The notes: generated by a model not told the origin, from the letters alone. Shown: positions 11,522 to 24,908, numbered from the stretch's first letter. The stretch: DNA of 64,000 nt from Allolobophora icterica (GCA_963556255.1 OY744609.1:13182790-13246789), one strand, 5' to 3'. Made by a program: numbers and translations.

Positions 11522-14500
11522 ATGGCGTCGCTAAAGATTTCGTCTTCACATTCGTCCTCCGTGCATAGCACAGAATCGAGGGACTCTGTGACAGGGACAT
11601 TGTCGCCAGTGACACCTGTTACGCCGCAGCTTGCCAGCAAGACTCACAAAACAGTTCCAAGCATTGGTCGCCGAAAGTCGTCACAGTCAGGCAACCTCAG
11701 TGGATCAACGTCGAGGGATGAGACCTCCTCTCCTGTGTCGTCCCGCATCAAGGAGATACGCCAGTTGGATGCCTCTCCCATTCGGAAGACAAGCAGTAGT
11801 CAGAGCTTTAAGAAATTGGACACACCAATGAAACGCACGCAGAGCGCACAAAATATTTCCCGCAGCAACACGGTGGCCGTGCAGCCGAGCACACCGAGCG
11901 TCAACCGATTCATGTTGGGAAAACGAGCATCCAGCTCGCAGAATGTGAGCAGCAAAGGGCGCCAACGTCTGTCGGCGCCAGTCAACGCCATGGCTTACAA
12001 TGCCGAGCTGCTGGCGAGCTTCGAGAAGGAAAAGAAGCTGCTTGAACGACGGATATCAGAGCTGATACAGACCGGAGAGCTGCGCAAAACAGAGCACGAG
12101 AAACTGAAGTTTGAACTTCGAAACTATAAGGATAGGGTTCCACCGGAGAACGTCTTCGAGGAACTGGAACTGCTTCGCCGTGAAAACGTCCTGCTGCGAG
12201 AACGACTCGTCGAGGCTAACATCTCTCTGGAGCACTTCACCGACAGCGAGAAGCTTCTTATTCTTCAGAAGCAGAACAACCGGTTACAAGAAGTCGTTAA
12301 TTCGAAGAGCGGTTATGCAGGAGGATACGAATCGAATATCAGATTCCATTCTGCGAGTGATGCCGACTCTAATTCAAAGGACTTCGAGTCCGTCGGAGAT
12401 CCGTCATGTATGAACGCTGAACTGAGGTCGTGCCTGTCACTCGACGCAAACTGGGACAAACAGAGTAACAAGAGCAGTGAAGGCGGAATGAGCGAGGTGT
12501 CGGTCGCATGTCTCCAAGACAGGATACTCCAGATGGAGGAGACACACTACAGCACAAATGAGGAGCTCCAGGCGACACTCCAGGAGCTGACTGACCTTCA
12601 GGACTCCGTCAACGAGCTGACCTCTGAGAACGAGGGCCTTGCCGACGAGAAATATGTCCTGCTCGAGTCGCTCTGCGCGCAGACAGAGAAGCTACAGAAC
12701 GCACGTCTCCAGATCGAGCAGCTCAAAGAGCTGCTTCTGCGTGACAGCGAGACGGGCCAGCGCTCAGAGTTTGAGTGCCAGCTGGCGGCACTGGTCAGGA
12801 GTGCTCAGGAGGAGAAGGAGGAGCTTCTGCTGAAGCAGGATGAGTTGAGCAACGTGATGCGAACGCTCGAAGATGAAAACCATGAGCTGCACGAGGCAGT
12901 TGTTGCACTGAAAGAAAAGTGTCAGTTGGATGACGGGAAGTTGGAGACCCTTGTGGCGGGCAAGCAAATGCTTGAAGGTCAACTGGCAACACTGAAGGAG
13001 CAGAGTATCACAGACCAGCTGGATATTCAGCATCTGAAGGCACTTCTCGAGAATGAGAAACAGAAGGTGGCTGAACTTGAGCAGGAGCGCAGCGTCATGA
13101 GCAAATCGGATCTCGAAGCGCTGCTCGATAGCACAAGACAAGAGAAGGACCGGCTAGAGGAGAGGCTGACAAACGAGGAACAGGAATTGTCGCTGAAGCA
13201 GAATGAGATTGCCAAGCTGAAGGAAGTGCTCGAGAAGAGTAAGACTGAGCTGAAGGCGCTGGAAGACAGCCGACATCTCCAGTTGGTCGAGATGGAATCG
13301 CAACTCAAGAATGCCGAGTGCGAGAAAGCGGAGGCGCAGACGGAACTTGAGGAATTACGCGAGCACAACGACGAACTTCAGATGACCTGTGACCAGTTCC
13401 ACGAGGATAAGAAGAACTACACGATGACAGTAGCTCGAGCCGAGTCGGAGTTGCGAATGGCAAGGTCCAAGATTGCACGACTCGAGACCGACCTGCGAGA
13501 GAAGACAGACCAGTTCAACGAGGAACGTGACTCCTGGAGACAATTCCAGCAGGACCTGCAGACAGCGGTCGTCATTGCCAACGACCTTAAGACGGAGACA
13601 CAGGAGGGAATGGAGAAGATTCTTGCAGACAAGGAGATGCTGCGCGATCAGAACGCGGTTCTGAGGCGGGAGGTCGAGGCAGCACAGATCGAGGCTGAGC
13701 GCCTTAAGACCGAGATGCAGCAGAAAGCAGTGGATGCCTCTACACCAGTCGTCAGCAGCCTTGACATACGTGGCAAAGTGCTGAGCACTGTTGATCGTGA
13801 GCTGGCCGTTCGTCGCCAGGACCGGTTGCTGAGCGGCGGCGATCCGAAGGCATCGAGCCTGTCCGTCAAACACCTGATCTCGTCTATCGAAGAGCAGGTG
13901 AAGAACGAGGCAGTGTCTGTGCCAGTTTCGCCTTCAGTGTCAAACCCAATCATGCTGCGACGTGACTCAACCGACGGTTCCAAGAGTCTTTCAAACACGA
14001 AACCAACCGATCTGTCACCGAGAATCACGACCCAGCGACAGCTAAGCAGTCCATCGACTGAATCTAGTCTGAAATCTATCATTCGACGACCCAACATCGA
14101 CACGAAGGAGACCCGGGTTGGCAGTCACAGACATACGATCTCCAACATTATCATGGACAGCGTCACCGTTACAGATGACGATAAGCAGGCAGTCGCCGAG
14201 TCAAGGGCCCCATCGACCAAAGCGGGTGAAAACACGAATGACGGGGCCCGTAAACCTGTGACTGAGGGAGCTCGAAAACCACTGACTGGAATACTAACAA
14301 ACAAAGCTGTTGTTCGAAGGAAGACAACTTCAGGCATTGGGTTAGTACTAATTAATACAGCATGTAGCATTACAGACATGTTATTAGGATGATTTGAGCA
14401 CTGTTGGGTTACAATAGGTACTACTTAGGAAACTTGACATCCATGGGTTAGTTTTAATACAGCTTGAATCACAATAATTTAGGTGAGTGGTTATATTTTA

Positions 14501-17500
14501 CTGAAAACTGATCCTTGCCTTACTGTGGGTGATCTTCACTCTGCTGATGAAACACAGGCATGAAATGTATTTTTAACGATACAAAAAGTTGCATGAATCA
14601 GTTACGCAAGCATAAACATTTAACTATGTTTCCTAATGGTCACCATTCTCTGCGATCAGCGGCACACAGAGACGAGGTTTTTCGCAAGACCCGAACTGCC
14701 GCTGCACAGCACCGCAACTTTGTGGTTGTTGGCCCTGCCTTGTGGGACGCACACCCTAATGGTCTCCAAAGGAGCTCCTGTCTCTGTCTCCTTTTCAACA
14801 AATGCTTGAAGACTGCATATTTCCCACTAGTTCTAAGACATCAGGCCACGAGCACCTCTGATGAGTTTGCTTTGAAGGGACTTTTTATAATTTTCCAATT
14901 ACAGTAGCAAATTACAATCGCAGATGCGGCAACTTGATCTGACAGTTTCCTGAATGTCACAGTTGAATGTTTGTATTTACAGGGATGTGGATAGGTCGCC
15001 CGATAAGCCAGGCAACCACTTGAGTGGCCACCTTGCCAAGTCAGACCCAGTGGCGCTACTGGCGAAACAGTTCAACTGCTCTAAACGAAACGCTCTTCTC
15101 AAGTGGTGCCAAAACAAGACGGCCACATATTCAGTACGTCCAACAAACTGTATTTTGCGATTTCGTTTATTGTGAAGATGTTCCCATAAACAGTTTGGCA
15201 ATAGTTGTCAGGTTTGCGATTTCTGTGGAACAATTCATATTCACTGAACCTTTGAATATGTATGTAACTGTAATCATAAGAGAACATTTGAACATATGCA
15301 TGGAACTGAAAATTTTTATTTGCCTTTTAAATTAAGGACCTCTCAAAAGCACTCCTTGCCTGAACAGTCCACTTCCTCGTCCTTCTATCACCAATCAGGT
15401 TACTAGTGGTTGTGTACAGGTAGGGTATGGTAGTTAAGGTAGTTATCATTTTATTTAGCACCAGTCTGTGGAGGCATGTTGTAGAGTTAACTAATCTTTG
15501 TACTGAGTGTAGTACAAACAACTGCAGTTCAGCTTAGAGCTGTTCAATTATTAAAAAGTTTAATCGCAATTAAAAAATAATCGTGATTAATCGCATCATT
15601 TGAAAATAACACTGCAGTATTGTTGTTTAGATAGTAATAAATAGTACACAGTATTTTTTGTCTTTAAACAAAATCATATTTTTGAATACTGTTCAGAAAC
15701 TTTTGGAGAAAGGATGAATATAAATAATTAGTTTTCACCTCTATTAACCAGAAATTGCTTTGGTTGCCGATGAGTTAACCCAACACAACTGGGTGAATTA
15801 AGCCCAATCTCGGTGAATTAACCCCAAAGTCTATTGGCTTTGGCAGTACTTCACACACTAAAAATTCGGCAAGTTCCTATCAAAAACTGCGATAAAATTT
15901 TAACAGCGATTAATCTACAGCCTTCATTTATATATATTAACTTTAAGGCACACACACACACACACACACACATGTGCCGTAACCCGTTAATTATGAGAGG
16001 GATTAATTTTTCCATACATTTTAGTACATGCTCATCATTAAAGAATTAAAGAACCCTCCAAAGGCAAGTGTTGTATGCTTTGGGTATGCCAAGTTCTGAA
16101 CCATAGATGAAGTGGCAGAAGAGCTGCAGCATTCCTACTTAGATTGGTGTCGCTTAGTTTGTCTGTTTTTGCATTGTCTTCAGGGAATTGACATAACCAA
16201 CTTCAGCAGCAGTTGGAATGATGGTCTGGCTTTCTGTGCCCTGCTGCACACATTTCTACCTGACATGATTCCATACAAGGAACTGAATTCGCAGGATAAG
16301 GTAAGAAATTGACACGTGCCTCTAGAAGAAGTTAGTCTCATCCATTCATTCGTTCATCTATTTAGAGCATTTATATAGTGCTCACCCCTTCAAGGCATCG
16401 ACTCAGAGGCAATCCAAACCCAGCCTGGACAACAGCGAATAGTTTTCAAGCATTGGTAAAAGGTACTCATAGTGTCTGTAATATACCAGTTGTCATCAGA
16501 ACACATTGTTTACTCATGTTCAGCTAATCAGGTTTTCTCTGTTTTCTCTAAGATGGAGATATAGAAGAAGAAGAGCAATACCTTTAGTAATTGGAATGAA
16601 GTGTTGTCGATCTCATTTTCTTGGTCTTTGCACATGAAAGAGGCTATTTGTATTTCTTACCAACTGATCTTCCTATCAGCAGCATGGTCAATGTGCAGAG
16701 TTTATAGCTTAGTCATGTTCTGATAGTGATTTTGTAGTATACAGGGGCCTTCTGCAAATCACATGACTTTTAAAATGCCAAGTTTACTGCAGTTTTAGTT
16801 GGATCACACAAGAGCCCAACAAGTCTAACGAAGCTAGGACAATCAAGTACATTTTAGTTCTGAAGTACATTTCCACTGAGGTCACTGTTGGTGCATGTGG
16901 GTGATGTGAAGTGTGATATTGTCTTGTATTATGTTTCATTTTCATGTATTGTGTTGTATTATGTTCCATTTTATTGTATTATGTTGCATTGTCTTGTATT
17001 GTATTTTGTTGTATTATATTATGTTGCATTGTCTTGTATTGTACTATGTTGCATTGTCTTATATTGTCTTGTCTTGTCTTGTACTGTTCTACACTGTCTT
17101 GTATTGTACTATATTGCACTGTGGTGTATAGATCAAGTGTTGTATTCTTTACTTGGATGCTGTTGTCAGTTGTAATGAAATATTATATTCCTGAAAACTT
17201 TCTGTCTAATCAGGTCAGAAACTTTACCTTGGCATTCAAGGCAGCTGAGTCAGCAGATCTTCCTAGCACACTGGTATGTCATGTCTGTAAAACCTCTGTA
17301 AAAAGTTGCGTTATGTCAGCTTGATTCTTCGAATAAACGAAAGTTGATTGAAATTGATTGATACTACATGTACTTATTTAACTATTTATTTCCTTAAATC
17401 TATTAGTAATAATCCGATCCATCCATACTAATAACATTAATTAGACTAAATTGGGGCCTATAACGTGAAATTTGGATCTGTTATGGTTAGGGATGAGTAT

Positions 17501-18035
17501 CATGAAGTTAATTAAGCTTAATTAAGCTTTATGATATGACCTCGCAACACAGATTTGTTACAACTCCTTAGGCATGTGTGATATGGCTCCAGAGTAGGGT
17601 TTTGTTTTCATTTATCTTTCAGACCGACTGACCAATGACCGTATCCATAGGTGTAATTTATGGGGGGTACGAGGGTACCTGTGCCCCCCACTTTTTGGAC
17701 TGAGGGGTACTGTACTCCCCACTTTTTGAACAATGCCAATCAATATTTTATTGTTGTGTCTTCCCAGGGATCACAGTCTCAGCCTTCCTTGTATATGTAA
17801 GATATTGGTCCCCTCACTTTTAAGACCAAAGTTACGCCCCTGACTGTATCTTTTTTAGCAAATTATAATCACTGCATGATGACTGTCTCTTTGTCTAATT
17901 AATTGCTTAACTTGTTGCCTGATTTCTTTGCAGAACTTGACCGAAATGCTGGCAACTGAGAGACCAGATTGGCAAGCAATCATGTCATACGTCACGAGCA
18001 TATACAGACACTTTGAAGTTGATTACCGTGCATAA
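11522..18035 (+). CDS. SPECC1L: Cytospin (SPECC1L/SPECC1 family) coiled-coil and CH-domain protein
   Basis: The coding exons read 11522-14340, 14983-15133, 16184-16300, 17214-17273 and 17934-18035, all with GT/AG borders and consistent phase, giving 1082 residues; vertebrate cytospins are about 1070-1120. The start ATG (AAAATGG context) is the first after an in-frame TAA at 11441. Residues 1-150 are Ser-rich and basic. A long coiled coil spans about 155-760 and contains family signatures SEVSVACL (325), [10 protein letters not shown] and [17 protein letters not shown] (672). A Ser/Pro-rich linker follows, then a C-terminal calponin-homology domain from about 960 ([52 protein letters not shown]). 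Cytospins bind actin and microtubules and act in cytokinesis, adhesion and cell shape. Exon 1 alone encodes 87% of the protein. Introns contain LINE, minisatellite and hAT insertions. Extra 5' exons are possible. Confidence 0.95.
14560..14905 (+). pseudogene. LINE (L2/CR1-like) reverse-transcriptase C-terminal relic in cytospin intron 1
   Basis: A 115-codon frame contains [31 protein letters not shown] and CLKTAYF, the pattern found after the thumb of L2/CR1-type reverse transcriptases (RSA...VGPxLWNxLP...FKxxLKTxLF). It ends in CTCTGATGAG followed by an AATTACAGT-type tail. It is a 5'-truncated dead copy within the intron between exons 1 and 2. Confidence 0.7.
15950..15972. repeat. (CA)n microsatellite in cytospin intron 2
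   Basis: Short perfect CA run. The rest of this intron holds AT-rich sequence with repeated TTAATCG motifs at about 15560-15600 and 15900-15915 that may be the ends of a decayed DNA transposon, though no target duplication was found. Confidence 0.7.
16345..16440 (-). repeat. LINE/SINE 3' tail fragment, inverted
   Basis: Read on the minus strand the segment gives GGTGAGCACTATATAAATGCTC, matching the GCGCTATATAAATG tail family seen at 6549, 22325, 25533 and 30443. Confidence 0.45.
16915..17130. repeat. Minisatellite of TGTCTTGTATTGTATTATGTTGCAT-like units in cytospin intron 3
   Basis: Irregular tandem array of TGTATT, TGTCTTG and TATGTTGCAT blocks, lacking purine-rich interruptions. It keeps all three plus-strand frames open without being coding. 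Confidence 0.75.
17646..17842. mobile_element. hAT-type MITE in the last cytospin intron, 197 bp
   Basis: Ends CATAGGTGTAATTT and, inverted, CAGGGGCGTAACTTT are related. The flanks are ACCGTATC (17638-17645) and ACTGTATC (17843-17850), an 8-bp duplication with one change. The interior has GTACCTGTGCCCCCCAC motifs also seen, inverted, near 45290-45340. Confidence 0.75.
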
Positions 18036-20770
18036 ACTCGCACTTTGTCACTTGCACTGGCTTCCTGTAGGATATTCAGTGAAACTTGCAGTATTCCTTT
18101 GTACCAATGCTTTGTTTTCTCCTTCATGTAGTTACTATGTATTTCCCATACAATCCGTTCCTTGTATATGCTACAGTATGTGTTAATTAGCCAAATATTA
18201 TTTGGGTAATTAATTGTTTGCCCCAGATTTGTTGATTGAGTTTACTTATTTCGTTGTATTGAATCTGTTGCGATTAGCGGTGCGTGACAGAGTCTGGTTA
18301 CTTATAAAAGTGTTAGAACATCGAATATAGGTTGTACATGTCTAAGCATGAACGGTGAGACCACAGGATGCTGGATTCGGTCGCCATTGATCCACGCGAT
18401 CCTTATGGAGTCTGTAAAATGGGTACAACAAACTGAAAACATTATCCAATGCAGTATTCTTTTAGGTTTTCTTTGGTTAATCGTTATAATGTAATCGTTA
18501 TAATGTAATCATTTCCAACCGTATTTGAATCAACAGTGAGTACCATAATCATCCAATAACTAATAGGTTTTACTGAACCCCGAGTAGCAGTGGCCAGTGG
18601 TTATAGAGAACAAAGTATTATGTTGGATTTTATTTGTTACAAATGGTTTTAGTATTATGCGTCATTTTTTCTGATTTGCAAAAGTAGTTTCTCAGCACCA
18701 ATTAGTTGTGCAAATTGTAAAGTCGGCAAGCTGAATTCCCAATTAGCTGATTTTGTGCATAATGAGCATATGATCTGCTTGAACTTGTAAATTTGTACAG
18801 AAATGTGATCTTAAATTCTATTTGATGTTGACTCTGTATCGTATTTGTATGTTGACTTTGTATCGTATTTGTATGTTGACTTTGTATCGTATTTGTATGC
18901 TGACTTTGTATCGTATTTGTATGTTGGTTGGTCTGCTGTGGCATCCGGAGTGTTAACGTTTTTGTTGTCATTGGAATTTTTGCAACGTGTTGTATTGGAT
19001 TGTCTGTGGTGTCAATTGGGTTATTCGATGTTGATGGTTGTCGCTAGTGTTAACAGTCTTACTGTTGTGAACTATGCATTTAACTGTTAACATTTCTCAA
19101 ACATGATGGTTTACGATACATACACATCGTCTAGGTCCCATCTTTTTAACTGGCTGCAGATTATTGAATACTGGCTTGTAGTCGCATGCTTCGATACAGT
19201 TTGTCTTATGTTCTTAAAAGTGATTGACCTCAAGTGACATTCCTCAATGCTCTGTTTTTCTCATGATTAAAATGACTATTCTCGGAAATTGAAGATGCAC
19301 AGTCTTGTGGACAAAGATGACTTCTGTAGTGCTCTTTTTGTGCGTAAAAGTACCTTTGTGAGACAGTAAAAATCTAGAAGAGATCCATCCTTTAAGTGGT
19401 GGCTGGCATGCATGGCATGGTGTATCGAGCAGGGTTGTTGTTAGCAGATCTAATGAGTGATGGAGTTCTATCTTGTTGCCAGTGGACAAGCTCAAGCATG
19501 CTCTGAAGTGGTCACTGTATAGTTACTGTGGGCCCCATGTCCTTAACAGTCTATGTCATTTAACTGATAGTGGTGATAATATAAACTCAAGAAACCCTAG
19601 CTTAGTCGTCTCCTGTAGAAGTTGGTGTACTGAGTGGGTTGCATTTGTGACATGTCATTTTGCCTTTTAGTATTTCCTTCCATATATGGCAGTATTTTTT
19701 TCTAGCTGTTCTCTTTCAATGGTTTAGTGCATTCATGTTGCCCCTTCCATGCTCTGCTTTTGGATTTTGTGCAAATATTTAAAGAAAGCTGCCAAACTAA
19801 TTTTTTATCTACTGTAATAGTACGGAGGCACGATATCGACATCTCCAAAGGTATTTTGTAGCGTTTTCCAAGAAGTTTATGTATTAATGCAACTCTTTTT
19901 TTCTGTTTAACAGAAATTTAATTTATGTAGCACCAGTATAGGCTATGACCAGATTTATATAGTGTCATAGCATGGTCAGGCCTGAAGACTAAGGCGCTGT
20001 AAATTAATTACGGATGGCTGCGGCTTGTTCTCTTGACCAAAAATATGGATCAAGATTATAATGTTGTGGTGTATAATTAGCAATGTTTCTAAATTGCCAC
20101 TGGATTGAAGTACTTGTAATTACCACTGCCTCGAGTAGTTTCTGAGGATTGAAATGGCTGCTAGCATAGTGTTTATGTGAAGGGCTCTTATGGGAATTCA
20201 GCGTCCTTTACAATCATATTAGACAGTAATGCATATGTGCACGTGGAAGTCTTTCTACCCGTTTGAATATTTATTAGTCGGTAAGACTATGTCCTTGTCG
20301 TAGAACACGGTAACCTCGTTTTAACAGTACTTTTGGGATGCATATCAAATACCATGTTATAATAATTATAATGACAATTTCTATGGCACCGTAACACAGC
20401 CTTGCCATTACAAGAGAGCCTACACTAAACTTTAACATCAAGCGGAGGAAGCCTTGGTGAACAAATTTGAGACTGAATGATGACGTTAATGTTACAAAGC
20501 TGACTTTGATATCTATATCCTGACCAGGTTGTATCAGGATTCATGTTATCTTGAAGGCACTATATAAGGAGGTTCTGGTGTACTGACCCAGTCACCTACA
20601 TTGGTTAAAGCATACATCCTATGCGCCTTTCTGCATGTGGATTGTGGTCAGCCTCCTTATTTAAGAGATTTTGAATCTCGGGCTAGCAGAGTCTGTACAT
20701 GGGATCTTAAATGGCGTGGTGCCTATTAAAAACGGGCAGAGTGGTGAAGTATCTCATCCAGTCAAATCAG
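18036..20770. other. Cytospin 3' region and intergenic DNA
   Basis: The stretch after the cytospin stop probably includes its 3' untranslated region, but no AATAAA at a persuasive position was found. It holds a 24-bp minisatellite at 18816-18926 and otherwise unremarkable AT-rich sequence. Small frames at 18845-19090, 19244-19495 and 19473-19670 have no recognisable features. Confidence 0.4.
18816..18926. repeat. 24-bp minisatellite, about 4.5 units
   Basis: Tandem copies of TATGTTGACTTTGTATCGTA plus TTTG, nearly perfect, with the first copy reading GATGTTGACTCTG. Confidence 0.9.
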
Positions 20771-20777
20771 TGACAAA

Positions 20778-21625
20778 CAGTCTTGTTGTCCTCGAGACCA
20801 AGGTCTTGGTCTCGAGTGCACTCGAGTTCGTTTTTAAAAGTCTTGGTCTTGAGACCAAAAGTCTTGGTCTTGGTCTTGAGGTTCAAGGTCTTGGTCTTGG
20901 TCTTGAGGTTCAAAGTCTTGGTCTTGGTCTCGCAAGACCAAGACCAAGACCGGCTGTCAATATGAACAGTCATTTAACAGAATTCAAGAATTCTGTATCA
21001 AGCCTGCTTTCATCATACGACCAATATCTCTGGTCTCTGGATGGGTAGGCTACAAGTCTTGTTGGTCAGGAAAACCCATTGGCAGCAGCAACAGTTATTC
21101 TGTATCAGACGGTATGATAAACCATGGAAGATTTCAAAAGGACTCACTATCTGTACATTTACATCCAGTGCTTGAAAAGCTACTCGGTGTGTGTCAGCGA
21201 CTTCAGCACCTGAGGAACGTATTTTTTTACATGGCGAAATTTTTATGAGGCCCACCAGGCACGTCTTGGTCAGAAAATTCTGAGCGAATTGGTTTTTATA
21301 AAATACAAAAGGCATTTGGAATAATAGTTCGCATGAAGGACTTTTGAATACAAATTCGGATTTCTCTGCAGTTTGCATTTAAAGTTAATTTGCTTGAATA
21401 AAATAAAACTCATGTTTTCATTAAAATAGCGAATATTCCGCCTTGACAATTTTTCGAAGTCGTGACCTGATTGCGATTTTTTGGGTCTTGGTCTTGGTCT
21501 TGAGGTTCAAGGTCGTGGTCTTGGTCTCGAGGTTCAAAGTCTTGGTCTTGAGGTTCAAAGTCTTGGTCTTGAGGTTCAAGGTCTTGGTCTTGGTCTTGAG
21601 GTTTAAGGTCTTGACAACAAGACTG
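20778..21625. mobile_element. hAT element with GTCTTG subterminal repeats, copy 1 (848 bp)
   Basis: The ends CAGTCTTGTTGTC and GACAACAAGACTG are inverted repeats, flanked by a perfect 8-bp duplication GTGACAAA (20770-20777 and 21626-21633). Each end carries arrays of CTTGGTCTTGAGGTTCAAAG. The interior (from ACATTTACATCCAGTGCTTG to about 21450) matches copy 2 at 27878-28685 over several hundred bases. No transposase frame is present. The frames full of VLVL or QDQD residues are repeat by-products. Confidence 0.93.
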
Positions 21626-21639
21626 GTGACAAATGAGCA

Positions 21640-24080
21640 AGGTTGAGGCCATACGGTCGCTATATAAAAACGTGTACATTTACATTGACTGGGTTCTGTT
21701 ACTAGACAGATTTGCACGCTTCCGAGCTGCTCGCTGCTGTCTCTAATAATTATATTGTATCAAAATTTATTTTAAAAGTGGACTTGAAAATTTACTGATG
21801 TGCTGGAAAGTCATTATAATGTTAGCTTTTGGGAGAGCGACAGCAAGTATTGCATTATGATGAATTTGTGTTGAGTTGTATTTTAAAGCTTGAATATTGG
21901 ATCTGTTTGACCAAGTACACTATATCATAACATGTTTTGCGATCAGGTATTTTATAACTCACCTTTGTGCGGTACTTTTAAAAGGCACAATTGTTTAGGT
22001 ACATGCCTAAGGAGGCTGTTTTAATCAAGGTTTTTCTTTCACTCTTTGAAACTACTGGTTACATGTCCTTTTCAGTTGTGATGCTATCTGAAACGGTTCT
22101 TGAACGGTTCTTGGCTTCTCGATCTCCACCAGGTGTAGGTCTGTCACTGGTTATTTATATAGGTAGCACCTATTAGGAACTTGTGAATTCTTGATTCCCA
22201 TCTATTGCCTGTTTTGGAACATAAAAAACCTGGAGAAAACAATTACGAAACTCTTTAAGGTGCTATTAGGAGCCACTCGAACTTCTTCCTCAATTATAGA
22301 CTTCTGCTCTTCTGGGGTGCGCGTGCTTCCACATAGATATGAAGAGGTGCTATATAAATTCGTGTAACATTACACTAAATATTAGCTTTTTAGTAAGGAA
22401 CGAGTATGTTGTAGCAGTTTTGTGTGTAGTCGAGTCTCGTGTTTATCACTTCAAGCTCTCACAAATTCCCGACATTCCATTTCTGTAGGAATAGAAGTTG
22501 CACGCACTTCGTATATGCTGTGGAAATTGATTCGACTGCACCGTGTAACTTGGGGTAAATATAATTGAAATGTCGGCTTCTTGTGTGTATTAATAAATGC
22601 ACAATTAAAATTGCTGTGGTTTAATAGTTGTGATTTGCAATGCAAGTTAAGGTGTTCAAGCCATGTGTAAGTTGGAGAAGTTTGGGTCTGTCGAATTTTT
22701 CTAAGACAATATTTAATTTTTGAAAACTGCATGAATAGTAGTATATTAAACGAATATACTACTATTCATGCTTCAAACCTTCGGATCATTCAGCTGCATG
22801 ACTGTACTGTTGAGGATTGTTGACTGAGGAACTTAAGCCGTTGTTTACCTGACAAACTAGTGTGAAGAGTGTGGGTGCAGTTGCTGTATCAGTGCTGGCC
22901 TTAGGATATTTCAAAAGTACAAGTCAAAGTTAACTATACATGAGAATTCTGGGATATAGAGGAAGTTGAATTTTATTTTATTGACAAATGAGAAGATTTA
23001 ATCGAAACCATAATATTATTATTAGAGTGTTTTGTTCATGTTAATTTTCTGTGACATTTTCGGGCCCCCATAAGTTGCGGACCCCGTGCGACCTCACAGT
23101 TCGCACGCCCATAAGACCGGCACTGGCTGTATACCTTGTGGAGTGCACTGGAAACGTGCTATAACAAACCGAAGCAAGCAAAACAGATTGGTTGGTGGTC
23201 CATATTTTTCAACTGTTCAACAGTTACGACAACATCGGTAGTTGAGAGTCGTTTAAAAATCAAGTCAACGATGACACAAAACACTGACTAAGACAATCAC
23301 TAAACAATAAAACTAAATAGCATTTTATGGTACAGTAACAAATGAATTCGACTAGAGATACATTTTTAGATGTGGTGAAGACCGAGTAAATGTTACTGCC
23401 ATATCGTAACAGTTGCTGCCATTTTATGGTCACGTGCTAGTCTTTAGTTGGCTTGTCGTTCTTGTCTTTCCACACAGGCAAGCTATCATAGTTTTGCAAC
23501 ACAAATTTCATATTCCATCCAACAATCAACAACGCTATTTTCCAGTACCACTCAGACTTCTATTCATTCCACAATCCAGCACTGGCAGGCTACAGCCTTA
23601 GTTTATATACTTACATACCAGATCTTAAGCGACTGGATTCTCACCGTTTACAACCAATGAAGAAATTAATGCCTCAAGTAGTCAGTAGATTTTAACAAGA
23701 AAATATTCCTACTGTACAACATTTAAATCGAACTTTCAGTCACAGAAACTACTTCAAAAGTGGAAAATGATAAATGAAAGATGCAGATCACTTGCTAAAC
23801 CAAGAAGTAACAACAGATAATATCAGATACACTAGGGTGGAGTGAACAGCGACAGAAATTTCTGGACAAATGTATTCTAATAGTGCTCAAAAGTTGCCAG
23901 CATTGTTAGTGCAAACAAGACTTCCTGTAGATCTGTCCTTCCTGGTTTCTAACGCTAAATGATTTCAATGTTTTTAAAAAAACTTCTCTTTGACAGACAC
24001 TGGGCTAGGAGTGCTTCTGAGTATATCTTTTGAAGGGACACTAAATTTACTGCATGAAAAACACTTTGAGATTTTTCCAT
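21640..24080. other. Intergenic stretch without a recognisable gene
   Basis: It contains a GTGCTATATAAATTCGTG tail fragment at about 22325-22375 and a perfect 19-bp-arm hairpin at 22729-22771. Frames at 21991-22176, 22451-22732 and 23413-23660 show no domain, splice pattern or repeat family I recognise. Confidence 0.4.
22729..22771. repeat. Perfect hairpin, 19-bp arms
   Basis: The left arm 22729-22747 (GCATGAATAGTAGTATATT) and right arm 22753-22771 are exact reverse complements around a 5-base loop AAACG. Confidence 0.95.
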
Positions 24081-24081
24081 C

Positions 24082-24908
24082 ATATCGTCGCCTGAGAATT
24101 ATAATGCTCTATCATGATTTTTTGAAAAAATTGAGTTTGGTATCAATTTCTTCAGTGCAACGTTTGCTCTATCATTAGACAAAAAGGCAAGCAGGTTTAA
24201 GCAGCCGTTTCGAAGATATAAGGCAATATTTAATTGCTCTATCTTACGAAGCTGTAAATTTTCTAAACATAGTTGGTATTATATTGCTCTATCATTAGCA
24301 TCCAATCACAGACCTGCTTTCGTAATGTTACAGCAAAATTGCACTGAATAGTAATTACTGGTAAAATGCTCTATCATACATACTCGGGACCATTCTGAGC
24401 TTCAACAACGGAACACTGTACTGGCAAGGTAATATACTACACACGTATCATGCATAAATAACCAAAATAAAGCTATATAATTGTTGTGTAGTAAATAAAT
24501 ACTGCGTGAAATGCTGTCATTATAAACTCCGTCATGTTACAGCAATATTATACCAAAATGTATGATAGAGCAATATAATACTCAGGACGCGATTAGGAAA
24601 CTGCCTTATCTTTAAGTTAGAGCATTATTACAATGACGTTGACTTTGTCCGTTGGAATTATTTTGCTGTAACATGCATTTTTGCATAATTTTTTTGTTGT
24701 TTTCTATATTTTATACTTTTCTTTGTCGAAATAACATTTTCTTTTTCAAAACAGGTCATTAGCGGGTATATAAAAATGATAGTATCATATCCTGCAAAAC
24801 ATCCCAGTAAAGAATTCTTGGCCTATAATAGTGACCAAACTTTGACGTCGTTTTTCTCCGTTTCGTCAAAATATAAGATAGAGCATTATAATTCTCAGGC
24901 GACGATAT
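24082..24908. mobile_element. Inverted-repeat element with TGCTCTATCAT motif arrays
   Basis: The outer arms 24082-24113 and 24877-24908 are a perfect 32-bp inverted repeat. Inside, TGCTCTATCAT or a one-base variant occurs at 24105, 24165, 24235, 24285 and 24367 in forward orientation and, inverted, at about 24562, 24615 and 24875. A second motif TGTTACAGCAA occurs at 24326 and 24535 and inverted at 24663. The outer arms plus inverted subterminal motifs resemble a non-autonomous DNA transposon with multiple transposase binding sites. The superfamily is not assigned, and no target duplication was identified. Confidence 0.6.

Noticed and set aside
20767..21717. Frames rich in LVLVL or QDQDQD, possible low-complexity proteins
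   Set aside because: They lie entirely within the GTCTTG arrays of a hAT element that is flanked by a target duplication.
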